Assembly: GCA_003022505.1 (NCBI GenBank)
Contig: PXTQ01000064.1
Coordinates: 1-17,687 of the forward strand
Direction: 5' to 3'
DNA: 17,687 nucleotides
Source: Bacteroidetes bacterium QS_8_64_10
GTDB lineage: Bacteria > Bacteroidota > Rhodothermia > Rhodothermales > Salinibacteraceae
The notes beneath the pieces were generated by a model. That model was given only the letters and a program-made list of their open reading frames with translations. It was not told the DNA's origin and ran no database searches. A program made the position numbers and the translations under genes. Positions 7,207 through 14,035 of the stretch are shown piece by piece (within the stretch, counting starts at the first letter, position 1; each line of letters begins with the position of its first letter).

Positions 7207-7527
7207 GGTTTCTTGTATTGCGTGTTGCGTGAGTCTGCTTCGCAGGACGGCGGACGGCAGACCGCTGACCGCCGTTCCCGAACTGAGCGGTCAATTGCTT
7301 CGATGAATCGGGTGCTGTTACCTCCAAACGTGCTGCGAGTTCGACAATGAAGTCAGTAACCGCAGAGCACGACAAAGAGACCACACAGATGGGCGCGGAT
7401 CAGGCGGAGTATTACGGAAAGGCGGAATGATAACCGTGTTCCTTCCATCCTATCCGTGCGGATCCGTGTGCTATTCTACGGTCCAAGTTTTTGCCATGTG
7501 CTGAAAAGACTGCGAGACGAAAATCGC
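7207..7527. other. Gap without a gene between metF and the TRAP binding protein
   Basis: About 320 bases hold no credible ORF. The part next to metF would contain its promoter, but no clear box is visible. From about 7350 to 7475 it holds an inverted-repeat element described separately. The stretch 7476-7527 carries nothing I recognise. Confidence 0.6.
7350..7475. repeat. Dispersed inverted-repeat element (CACAGATGGGCGCGGAT ... ATCCGTGCGGATCCGTGTG)
   Basis: The left half reads ACCGCAGAGCACGACAAAGA and then CCACACAGATGGGCGCGGAT (to 7400). The right half reads TATCCGTGCGGATCCGTGTG (7451-7470). The halves are imperfect inverted repeats, about 15 of 20 positions pairing across roughly 50 bases. 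The wording (accgcagag..., cacagatgggc..cggat, atccgtg..gatccgtg) resembles the cryptic intergenic element seen in many unrelated bacterial phyla. The resemblance is from memory; the inverted repeat is seen here. Confidence 0.55.
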
Positions 7528-8595
7528 TCATCCGGGATTCGACAACTGCACGCCCTGGTAAGCGTAATTGGCAAAGGCTTGCTCGGCGGTGGCAAACCAG
7601 CGCTGCTCGGTCTGGCGCCAGTTGCGGTAGCTCTCATAAATCTTGTCGTAAAGCGCGCCGGACGACTGGCTGCGCAAGAGATCCTCGGTGGCCGTCTCCG
7701 CGCGGCGCATGATCTCGTCGGGAAAGCGCCTGAGCTTCACGCCTGCATCCACGAGTTCCTTGAGTGCCTGCGGGTTGCGCGCGTCGTATCGGGCGAGGGT
7801 GCGCACGTTAGCCTCGGCGGCGGCGGCCTCCAGTGCGTGCTGATACGTCTGCGGCAGGCCCTCCCACGCGCTCTGGTTAACGTAGAACGTGAGCGCCGGC
7901 CCCGGCTCCCACCATCCGGGATAGTAGTAATTCTTGACGATCTCCTGAAAGCCGAGCTTCTGGTCGTCGTACGGCCCCACCCACTCCACCGCGTCGATGG
8001 CCCCGCGTTCCAGGGCCGGGTAGATTTCGCCGCCCGATAAGTTCTGGACGTTCACGCCCAGCTTGCTCATCACCTCGCCGCCAAAGCCCGGAATGCGCAT
8101 CCGCAGGCCCTGCAGGCCCTCCAGCCCCTGAATCGGGTTGCGAAACCAACCGCCCATCTGAATGCCCGTGTTACCGCCCGGCAGGTTGCGCACGTTGAAC
8201 TTGGCGAACAGCTCGCGCAGAAGCTCCATCCCGCCGCCGAAGATGAGCGCCGGATCCTTGCCCTTGAAGTAGTAGCTGGCTGAGTGGCCCATCTCCACCG
8301 CGCCGGCCTGCACGTTTGAGAGCACCTCGAAAGCCGGAAAAAGCTCGCCCGCTTGGTAGGTCTGGATCTGAAAGCGCCCGCCCGTGAGCTGCTTGACGCG
8401 CTCGGCCAGGATGTTGGCCGCATCGAAGATAGTGTCCAGCGACTGCGGGAAGCTGGAGGCCAGGTTCCAGCGCACGTTCTGCTGCGGCTGCACGTTCGCG
8501 GCCTCGCCGCCCCCCTCGGTGCTCGGCCCGCACCCGGCGAGTGCAGCGCCTGCCGCGCCCGCTGCCGCTCCACTGACGAAATCGCGTCGATCCAT
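7528..8595 (-). CDS. TRAP transporter solute-binding lipoprotein, DctP/TakP-like, with internal gap
   Basis: This 355-aa extracytoplasmic substrate-binding protein belongs to the DctP family. It starts MDRRDFVSGAAAGAAGAALAGC: a Tat-like RRDF motif (3-6) followed by a lipobox LAGC (19-22), so an exported lipoprotein is likely. Family blocks are WNLASSFPQSLDTIF (about 44-58), GGRFQIQTYQAGEL, GLRMRIPGFGGEVMSKLG (163-180) with the carboxylate-binding Arg, GGEIYPALERGAIDAVEWVGP (188-208) and YYYPGWWEPGP (223-233). Between SASYYFKGKDPAL and IFGGGMELLREL (near residue 118, base 8244), relatives usually carry about 20-25 more residues (a PFGL..RQ..AW stretch). These are absent and the frame is kept. 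No DctQ or DctM membrane genes lie nearby. I chose the ATG at 8593-8595 because upstream in-frame sequence has no signal-peptide logic. Confidence 0.87.
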   Translation of the reverse strand: MDRRDFVSGAAAGAAGAALAGCGPSTEGGGEAANVQPQQNVRWNLASSFPQSLDTIFDAANILAERVKQLTGGRFQIQTYQAGELFPAFEVLSNVQAGAVEMGHSASYYFKGKDPALIFGGGMELLRELFAKFNVRNLPGGNTGIQMGGWFRNPIQGLEGLQGLRMRIPGFGGEVMSKLGVNVQNLSGGEIYPALERGAIDAVEWVGPYDDQKLGFQEIVKNYYYPGWWEPGPALTFYVNQSAWEGLPQTYQHALEAAAAEANVRTLARYDARNPQALKELVDAGVKLRRFPDEIMRRAETATEDLLRSQSSGALYDKIYESYRNWRQTEQRWFATAEQAFANYAYQGVQLSNPG

Positions 8596-8742
8596 GACGT
8601 TTGCGTGTGAGGTTGTAAACGTTTTGGAAGTGTGAAGGTAAAGAATAGGAGCTGTGCCGGAGGCGTGCAAGCGCCGCCGCCGTCGCGTCGTTCGAGCGAA
8701 CATATCCGCCCCTCGATTGACGCGCGCTTTTTTCACTGATCC

Positions 8743-8806
8743 GGTTGCAGGTCGGCAAGTTGCGAGTTGCAGGTCTTGCAAGATTAGAAACCAACCTTTA
8801 ACTTGC
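8743..8806. repeat. GGCAAGTYG-type dispersed micro-repeat, copy 2, with inverted arm
   Basis: GGTTGCAGGTCGGCAAGTTG and GAGTTGCAGGTCTTGCAAG repeat AAGTTGC/GCAGGT words. The right end AACCTTTAACTTGCC is the inverse complement style of the left (GGCAAGTT pairs with AACTTGCC), so a stem of about 8 bp is possible. It shares CAGGTYGGCAAGTYG with 6158-6172. Confidence 0.5.
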
Positions 8807-8925
8807 CAAGAGACAAAACGCATCAGCTTCCCATACACGCTCTGTCGTTGATTTTTGGAAGTCGGCGGCGACGGATCCGTCAGCCACCTTGAACAGACCA
8901 TCCTGTGCTACTCTTGACTCGCATT
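8807..8925 (+). repeat. Structured intergenic repeat, copy A
   Basis: This copy aligns along its whole length with 11166-11290. Shared words include AAAACGCATCAGCTT, TGTCGTTGATTTT, TTGGAAGTC, GGCGACGGATCCGT, ACAGACCATCCTG and CTCTTGAYTCGCATT. The centre holds the palindrome ACGGATCCGT (8871-8880). Its flanking stem GGCGGC/AGCC-ACC is weaker than in copy B because bases are lost on the right arm. The left terminal repeat is eroded here, with only CAAGAG kept. The right terminus CTCTTGACTCGCATT (8911-8925) lies 26 bases before the ATG of the ABC gene. Confidence 0.85.
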
Positions 8926-8951
8926 ACCAACGCGAAATCCGCCACGCGAAT

Positions 8952-9890
8952 ATGGCCCTGCTCTCCGTCGAAAACGTCACGAAGCGCTACGATCAGACCG
9001 TGGCGGTCAACGACATCTCCTTCGAGGCCCGGCCCAGACGCATCCTCGGCCTGCTGGGGCCGAACGGCGCGGGCAAGACCTCCACGATCCGCATGATTAC
9101 GCACATCACCGCGCCGGACGACGGCACGATTACCTACGACGGACGCGCGGTGGGCGCGTGGAGCCAGCGGCGCATGGGCTACCTGCCCGAAGAGCGCGGC
9201 CTCTACAAGAAGCTGGGCGTGGAGGAGCAGCTGCTCTATCTGGGGGAGCTGCGCGGCCTCTCCCGTCGCGCGGCCCGCGAGAAGATCGACTACTGGCTCG
9301 AACGCTTCGAGGCGACGGACTGGAAGCCCAAGAAGACGGACGAACTCTCGAAGGGGATGCAGCAGAAGATTCAGTTTATCGCTACGCTTTTGCACGAGCC
9401 GTCGCTGTATATTTTTGACGAGCCGTTCAGCGGTCTCGACCCGCTCAACTCCGAGCTACTGCGCGACATCATTCTGGAACTGCGCGAGGAGGGTGTCACG
9501 ATTCTGTTCGCCTCGCATCGCATGGAGCAGGTGGAGCAGCTCTGCGACGACATCTGCCTGATGAGTCAGGGCAACATCGTGCTGAACGGCCCGCTCCGCG
9601 AGATCAAGCACCGGTTCGGGCGCGACGCCGTGGTGCTGGAGTTTGAGGACGACGACGACGGTGCGTTTCTGGACCGGCTGGAAGAGGAAAATCGCATCCG
9701 CATCGGTAACCGGAGTCATCACCGCGCGGAAATGCGCCTTGTGGACGGCACGCCCGCTCGTCGCGTTCTGGAAGAGGCCATGCAGCATACCGACGACATC
9801 CACCGCTTTGAGGTGACGGCCCCACCGATGAGCGACATCTTTTCGGAGGTGGTGCGCGAGAAGCAGGGACGGGAGGCGGTGGCGCGTTAG
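8952..9890 (+). CDS. ABC transporter ATP-binding protein, NatA/ABC-2 export type
   Basis: This 312-aa nucleotide-binding subunit belongs to an ABC-2-type exporter. Walker A is GPNGAGKT (37-44). The Q-loop region reads GYLPEERGLYKKLGVEEQ (76-93), typical of NatA/YhaQ-like proteins. The signature is LSKGM (132-136), Walker B is LYIFDEPFSGLDP (152-164) and the H-loop is His189 in FASHRMEQ. A C-terminal domain of about 100 residues (DUF4162-like) follows, with an acidic run EFEDDDDGAF. The start is ATG 8952 (MALLSVENVTKRY), where family similarity begins; no Shine-Dalgarno sequence is seen. The membrane permease that normally follows in the same operon is absent: the next gene is on the opposite strand, with only 4 bases between stop codons. 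The permease may be elsewhere or lost. The substrate is unknown. Confidence 0.9.
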   Translation: MALLSVENVTKRYDQTVAVNDISFEARPRRILGLLGPNGAGKTSTIRMITHITAPDDGTITYDGRAVGAWSQRRMGYLPEERGLYKKLGVEEQLLYLGELRGLSRRAAREKIDYWLERFEATDWKPKKTDELSKGMQQKIQFIATLLHEPSLYIFDEPFSGLDPLNSELLRDIILELREEGVTILFASHRMEQVEQLCDDICLMSQGNIVLNGPLREIKHRFGRDAVVLEFEDDDDGAFLDRLEEENRIRIGNRSHHRAEMRLVDGTPARRVLEEAMQHTDDIHRFEVTAPPMSDIFSEVVREKQGREAVAR

Positions 9891-9894
9891 CGCG

Positions 9895-11136
9895 TTATTT
9901 CGCCTCATCCAGCACACGCTCGCGGAGATGGCGCATCAGCACGGTGGCCATGAGCTGAGCCGTGGGAGCGAGAGCGCGCTCGTCGATGTCGAAGTGCGCG
10001 TCGTGGAGCGGGCGGCGCGTCTCGGAGCGCGAGCCGGTGCCCGCGCGGACGAGCACGGCGGGCAGGTGTTGCCCGTAGAACGCAAAGTCTTCCGCGCCCA
10101 TGCTGGGCCGTTTGATGGAATTGGTCTTTAAGCCGGGGTGCTTCTCGCGCACGGCCAGGCGCACGTTGCGGACGAGCCGCCGGTCGTTGTGCACGGGCGG
10201 CGGGCCGTCGGAAAACTCGACCTCGGCCTGTGCGCCGCAACGGAGCGCCGTCTGATGCGCCACTTCGGTCATCTGCGCCTTCAGCGTCTTGCGGTCGTCG
10301 GCGTGGATGCAACGGAGCGTACCGCCGAGGAGCGCCTCACGCGGGATCACGTTGTGCGCCGCACCGCCCTCCATGCGGCAGATCGTCACGATGGCTGCGT
10401 TGCGCGGATCCGTCATGCGGCCCGCGAGCTGGTAGAAGGCGTTGGCGATCTGCACGGCGATCCAGGGCGTGTCGGCGGTGTCGTGCGGGCGCGCCGAGTG
10501 GCCTGTGGATTTGCCGAAGATGCGCACGTTGAAGCGGTCGGCGGAGGCGGTCACGGATCCCGCTTTCAAACCGTAGGCGCCCACCTCGCGCGTGGGATCG
10601 ACGTGAATGGCGTAGGCGGCTTCCAGGTTTTCGAGCACGCCGTCCCGGATCATGAGCGGAGCGCCACTCGGCAGGCTCTCTTCGTTCGGCTGAAAGAAGA
10701 CGCGCACAGCGCCGGGAAGCGCGTCCTGAAGCCGACTCAGCAGAAGCGTCACGCCGATGGCGACGGCAGTGTGCGCGTCGTGGCCGCAGAGGTGCGCCGC
10801 GCCCGCGTTCTGCGAGGCGTACGGGCGCTGCTTGGCGTCCTCGGCGGGCAACGCGTCGATGTCGGCGCGGTAGCCCACGTGCGGCCCGCGCGCCGGGTCG
10901 CCGATATCTACGAACTGCCCGGTGCCCGCGATAGGGCCATGCGGCGAGAGGCCGTGCGCCTCCAGCACTGCCCGAATGAAGCGCGCCGTTTCGTGCTCTT
11001 CGGTGCCTACCTCCGGGTTGCGGTGCAGATGACGACGGAGGGATCGGAGCACATCGTCGAAGCCGTCGGGAAGCTGATCGAGGCTGCCGAGCGCCTCCTG
11101 CGACGGCAAAGTCGGTACGGACGGTGTGAGGGGCAT
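9895..11136 (-). CDS. M20-family amidohydrolase/peptidase (M20D, IAA-amino-acid hydrolase-like)
   Basis: This 413-aa metal-dependent hydrolase cleaves N-acyl amino acids or related amides. It shows LRRHLHRNPEVGTEEHETA (33-51), then YRADIDALP (89-97) with its Asp residues, HLCGHDAHTA (115-124) with metal-binding Cys117 and His119, QPNEESLPSG (149-158) with the Glu pair, and AIHVD with His178. The dimerisation domain (about 190-300) contains ADRFNVRIFGKSTGHSARPH and ends in HNVIPREALLGGTLRC. The catalytic domain closes with SMGAEDFAFYG and PLHDAHFDID (His378 as last metal ligand). All metal ligands are present and the length is normal, so it should be active. No signal peptide is visible, so it is probably cytoplasmic. 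The start codon (ATG 11134-11136) lies 20 bases from the left terminus of repeat copy B. The natural substrate cannot be set from sequence. Confidence 0.9.
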   Translation of the reverse strand: MPLTPSVPTLPSQEALGSLDQLPDGFDDVLRSLRRHLHRNPEVGTEEHETARFIRAVLEAHGLSPHGPIAGTGQFVDIGDPARGPHVGYRADIDALPAEDAKQRPYASQNAGAAHLCGHDAHTAVAIGVTLLLSRLQDALPGAVRVFFQPNEESLPSGAPLMIRDGVLENLEAAYAIHVDPTREVGAYGLKAGSVTASADRFNVRIFGKSTGHSARPHDTADTPWIAVQIANAFYQLAGRMTDPRNAAIVTICRMEGGAAHNVIPREALLGGTLRCIHADDRKTLKAQMTEVAHQTALRCGAQAEVEFSDGPPPVHNDRRLVRNVRLAVREKHPGLKTNSIKRPSMGAEDFAFYGQHLPAVLVRAGTGSRSETRRPLHDAHFDIDERALAPTAQLMATVLMRHLRERVLDEAK

Positions 11137-11156
11137 ACTGATGAGGGTTTGTTTTT

Positions 11157-11290
11157 AATGCGAATCAAGAGCTGAAAACGCATCAGCTTTTCATGCACGC
11201 TTTGTCGTTGATTTTGGAAGTCAGCGGCGACGGATCCGTTGCCGCTGACGGTCTCAAACAGACCATCCTGCGCTACTCTTGATTCGCATT
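11157..11290 (+). repeat. Structured intergenic repeat, copy B, with perfect 15-bp terminal inverted repeats
   Basis: The left end AATGCGAATCAAGAG (11157-11171) is the exact reverse complement of the right end CTCTTGATTCGCATT (11276-11290). In the centre, GTCAGCGGC (11220-11228) and GCCGCTGAC (11241-11249) form a perfect 9-bp stem around a 12-base loop holding the palindrome ACGGATCCGT. The body aligns with copy A at 8807-8925. No ORF is present. The form (134 bp, terminal inverted repeats, no coding) fits a MITE-like element or a bidirectional regulatory cassette; a target-site duplication is not clear, as the flanks are only T-rich. Confidence 0.9.
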
Positions 11291-11339
11291 TTTATGCAAA
11301 CGACGTTTTTTCTACTGACCCGTGAGGCGGAAACGTACT

Positions 11340-11470
11340 AATGCCGCCTGATGTCCCGGCACCCCTCGTGAAAAGGCAGCGTCACGGCGGATACCCGTTC
11401 GGTGTGACGCGCAGGGCACTCTGCAGAACCGCAGACCGCGAATGACGTACCTCGGCAGGGAACCGAGGAG
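11340..11470. other. Cluster of four short hairpins, possible structured RNA
   Basis: Four stems occur in order: TGCCG/CGGCA (11342-11361), GCGTCAC/GTGACGC (11379-11410), TCTGC/GCAGA (11420-11435) and CCTCGG/CCGAGG (11450-11468). The region is non-coding on both strands as far as I can tell. No known riboswitch or RNA core was recognised, and GC-rich DNA gives such stems by chance, so this is only a candidate. Confidence 0.25.
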
Positions 11471-11515
11471 ACGGCGCGCAAACAAGCGGGGGAGTTGCTT
11501 CCGCCACGTGCCCGC

Positions 11516-13555
11516 CTACGATTCGGCGGAAGCAAGCGAAGCAGGCTCGTTGGCCTGATAGTTCGCGTCTGCCGTGGTCGGCTGCTGATCATCCAGCAGG
11601 TCTTGCAAGGTGCGGCAGAGCGTATCGGCAGAGTACGGCTTCGAGAGGATCTCGTTGGCGCCCGCCTCCAGCGCGCGGTCGGGGCGGTCGCCGGAGAGGC
11701 CGCTGGAGACCAGCACGGGGCAGTTCGGGTGCCTGTCGTTGAGCGTGCGGATGACCTCGCTGCCGTCCATGCCCGGCATCATCAGGTCCGTGACGACCGC
11801 CGCAATGTCGTTACCTTCGTTTTCAACCAGATGCAACGCTTCCGTCCCGTCTTCGGCCAGCATGGGAGTGTAGCCGGCCTGACGGAGCACTTTCGCCAAC
11901 GCCTCGCGCACGTGGTCCTCGTCGTCAACCACCAGCACACTCTCGCCGTCGCCCGGTTCGAGTTCCGGCAGGTCGCCCGATTCGACGATCACCTCCTCTT
12001 TGCTTCCTGCCAGCGGCAGATACACCTCAAAGGTCGCGCCTTCCCCCGTCCGGCTTTCCACGTTGATGAAGCCGTCGTGGCTTTTGATGATGCTATACGC
12101 AGAGGAAAGACCCAGCCCCGTGCCCTCGTCCGGCGCTTTGGTCGTAAAGAACGGCTCGAAGATTTTGTCGAGCACGTCGGGCGGGATGCCGGGACCGGTG
12201 TCGCTTACGATGAGGCGCGCGTAGTCGCCCGGCTCGGCCTCCAGGATGCGCTCGGCCTGCTCGCGGTCGATGGTGCACGTTTCGGCGCACACCGTGAGGT
12301 CGCCGCCATCTTCGTCGCGCATAGCGTCGCGGGCGTTGATGCACAGGTTCATGAGCACCTGCTGGAGCTGTGTGGCATCGGCTACCGCGTAGCAGCAGTC
12401 GTCGTCCACGTCCACGCGCACCTCGATGTGCTCCGGCACGGTTTCGTCGATCATCGTCTCAACCTCCTCAACGACCGTCCGCACGTCGATGCGAGCGTGT
12501 TTCCCCTCCACGCCCCGCGCGAAGGCGAGCACCTGCTCTACCATGTCGGAGCCGCGCTCGGCGCTTTTCCGGATCATTTCGAGAGTGCGCAGGGCGCTTT
12601 CGTCATCGTCGATGCGGGCGTGCAGCGTCTTGACGCCCAGCGTGATGGGCATGAGCAGGTTGCCCAAGTCGTGCGCGAGGCCGCCCACGAGCCGCCCGAT
12701 AGACTCCATGCGCTGGGAACGGAGCATCTGCGTCTCCAGCTCTTTACGCTCGGTCACGTCGTTGTTGATGACCAGAATGGCGTCGGGCCGTCCGGCGTCG
12801 TCGCGCACGAGCGACCAGCGGCTCTCGGTGACGACCTCGCTGCCGTCTTTGGTCTGAAGCGTCAATTCGCCGGACCATTCTTCTTCGACGAGCACGGTGC
12901 GAAGCGCCCGCTGCAGCATCGTCTGCGGGTCGTGCTGATCGTCGTCTTTGAGAATCCACTGAATCGTCTCGCCTTCCACCTCGTCGGCGGAATAGCCCGT
13001 GAGGCGTTCGGCGCTCTTGTTCCAGTAGCGCACGCGGCCCTCCAGATCGTGCGTGCTGATGGCGTCGTGCGCTTCGTCGAGCAGGGCGGCCTGCCGCCGG
13101 ATGCGGCGCTCGGCGCGCTGGCGCTCCAGGGCGTAACGGATGGAACGCTCCAGCACGGCGGGGCTGATCTCGTCCTTGAGCAGGTAGTCGGCGGCCCCGG
13201 CGGACATCGCGCCCAGGTCCACGCTCAAGTCGCCCTGGCCGGTCAGCAGGATGATGGGGGTGGAGACGCCGCGCTCGTTGGCCTCGCGCAACAGCTCCAG
13301 CCCGTCACGCGCGCCCCCCAGGCGATAATCGACCAGGCACACGTCGTGCTCGCCGGCGGTCAGCGCCTCTAGGCCGTCCTCATAGGTAGCCGCCTGCGTC
13401 ATCGCGCACTCCACGCTGCGCGCTTTGTCGAGGAGGCGGCGGGTAATGAAATAATCATCTTCGTCGTCCTCTACCATCAGAACGTCGACGACCTCTCGCT
13501 CGGACGTCGTGCTCGCCCCGTTGCTTCCTGATACGTGTTCGGCGGACCGGTTCAT
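11516..13555 (-). CDS. Hybrid sensor kinase: REC-PAS-HisKA-HATPase-REC
   Basis: This 679-aa soluble signalling protein has two receiver domains. The first (about 23-145) has the acidic pocket VEDDED, phospho-acceptor Asp76 in CLVDYRLG, and Lys127. A PAS domain (about 152-270) ends in the PAC-like INNDVTERKELE. The dimerisation/phosphoacceptor helix has RMESIGRLVGGLAHDLGNLL with His295. The ATPase domain has N-box NLCINARDAM (Asn407), G1 DTGPGIP (Asp452), F-box KIFEPFFTTK, G2 EGTGLGLSSAY and a later GEGATFEVYLP, so it is complete. The C-terminal receiver (about 538-655) has VVDDED, Asp590 in VVTDLMMPGMDG, and Lys639. There is no membrane segment, so the input is probably another kinase through the first receiver. 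A short AT-rich stretch precedes the ATG at 13553-13555. It lies downstream of a dead response regulator and a damaged kinase on the same strand. Confidence 0.93.
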   Translation of the reverse strand: MNRSAEHVSGSNGASTTSEREVVDVLMVEDDEDDYFITRRLLDKARSVECAMTQAATYEDGLEALTAGEHDVCLVDYRLGGARDGLELLREANERGVSTPIILLTGQGDLSVDLGAMSAGAADYLLKDEISPAVLERSIRYALERQRAERRIRRQAALLDEAHDAISTHDLEGRVRYWNKSAERLTGYSADEVEGETIQWILKDDDQHDPQTMLQRALRTVLVEEEWSGELTLQTKDGSEVVTESRWSLVRDDAGRPDAILVINNDVTERKELETQMLRSQRMESIGRLVGGLAHDLGNLLMPITLGVKTLHARIDDDESALRTLEMIRKSAERGSDMVEQVLAFARGVEGKHARIDVRTVVEEVETMIDETVPEHIEVRVDVDDDCCYAVADATQLQQVLMNLCINARDAMRDEDGGDLTVCAETCTIDREQAERILEAEPGDYARLIVSDTGPGIPPDVLDKIFEPFFTTKAPDEGTGLGLSSAYSIIKSHDGFINVESRTGEGATFEVYLPLAGSKEEVIVESGDLPELEPGDGESVLVVDDEDHVREALAKVLRQAGYTPMLAEDGTEALHLVENEGNDIAAVVTDLMMPGMDGSEVIRTLNDRHPNCPVLVSSGLSGDRPDRALEAGANEILSKPYSADTLCRTLQDLLDDQQPTTADANYQANEPASLASAES

Positions 13556-13600
13556 TTCTGGTATAAATATAAGCTAAGGAAAATCATCCCGCCCCTCATG
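13556..13600 (-). promoter_or_regulatory. AT-rich upstream region of the hybrid kinase, possible promoter
   Basis: Read on the - strand, TTTTCCTTAGCTTATATTTATACC lies directly before the kinase start, in clear contrast to the GC-rich surroundings (given here as a position guide: 13559-13582). A -10-like TATATT is present, but only about 15 bases from the ATG, so any transcript would have a very short leader. No confident -35 or -33 box is seen. Confidence 0.25.
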
Positions 13601-13639
13601 ATGTGGGTTGCTTTCGCGCGGCATCGTTCTGTGGCAAAA

Positions 13640-14035
13640 ATCACGGTTGACAAGACACTACTGGACTGTTACAGGTCAATTTGTTGTATGTGCAAGCAAT
13701 CTCAAAACCCATGTAAAGCACGTCCTGATCAGCTTCCGAGGTAGTGAGCACGACGGTCGGAATGTTCTGAAACTCTTCGTGCTCGTCGAGGGCCTCCCAG
13801 CCGTCCATGCGCGGCATATTCAGGTCCAGCAGAATGAGATCCGGGCGGGGCGTCCCATCTCGGCGAACGAGCCGCGCCCGTTCAGGTAATCCAGCAGTTC
13901 TTCGCCGTCTTCTACGCACCGTACCTCGTGCGGCAGCTGGCTCTTCGAGAGCGCTCACCGAGTCAGCATGCGGTCGTCGGGGTCGTCCTCGGCCAGCACG
14001 ATGGTGATGGGCTCGTCCGGCGCGAGCCGATCTAT
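13640..14035 (-). pseudogene. Decayed Rcp1-like single-domain response regulator
   Basis: Read on the - strand, homology starts near 14032 with an ATA codon where ATG is expected (ATA GAT CGG, giving xDRLAPDEPITIVLAEDDPDD). It continues to RMLTR, then an in-frame TGA at 13955-13957. After the stop the same frame resumes (SQLPHEVRCVEDGEELLDYL...GRGSFAEMGRP) and shifts frame near 13850 into RPDLILLDLNMPRMDGWEAL, which holds the phospho-acceptor Asp. Two to three residues are missing before HEEFQNIPTVVLTTSEADQDVLYM. After that, similarity dissolves (a ghost of YEIGxNTYIVKP), and the switch Lys and last helix are lost. So a start-codon change, a nonsense codon, a frameshift and 3' loss are all present. 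Its order after the GAF/PAS kinase is that of the phytochrome-Rcp1 pairing, so it was probably that kinase's partner. Confidence 0.85.

Larger units (their letters stand above)
8596..8951. other. Divergent intergenic region between the TRAP binding protein and the ABC ATPase
   Basis: About 355 bases separate two divergent genes. The part nearest the binding-protein gene (8596-8740) should contain its promoter; no convincing box is visible. The rest is taken up by a GGCAAGTYG-type micro-repeat (8743-8806) and by copy A of the structured repeat (8807-8925), which ends 26 bases from the ABC start codon. Confidence 0.6.
11137..11515. other. Gap between the amidohydrolase and the hybrid kinase
   Basis: About 380 bases hold repeat copy B (11157-11290) and then 225 bases without a credible ORF. 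The latter contain a run of small hairpins, listed separately. The gap lies 5' of the amidohydrolase and 3' of the kinase gene, both on the - strand. Confidence 0.6.

Noticed and set aside
11355..11375. GGGGTGCC on the - strand as the start of a TPP riboswitch
   Set aside because: The other conserved TPP blocks (CTGAGA, and the ACCTGA..GGTAATGCC part) are absent, and no thiamine gene is near.
11495..13372. Very long open frame on the + strand opposite the hybrid kinase
   Set aside because: It mirrors the - strand kinase, whose domains are fully recognisable; the + translation is His/Arg/Val-rich with no motif, as expected for antisense of GC-rich coding DNA.
13641..13958. 105-codon open frame as an intact response regulator
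   Set aside because: Only the middle third (RPDLILLDLNMP...LTTSEADQD) is receiver-like; its first 35 residues are out-of-frame translation and its tail is degenerate, so it is part of a pseudogene.
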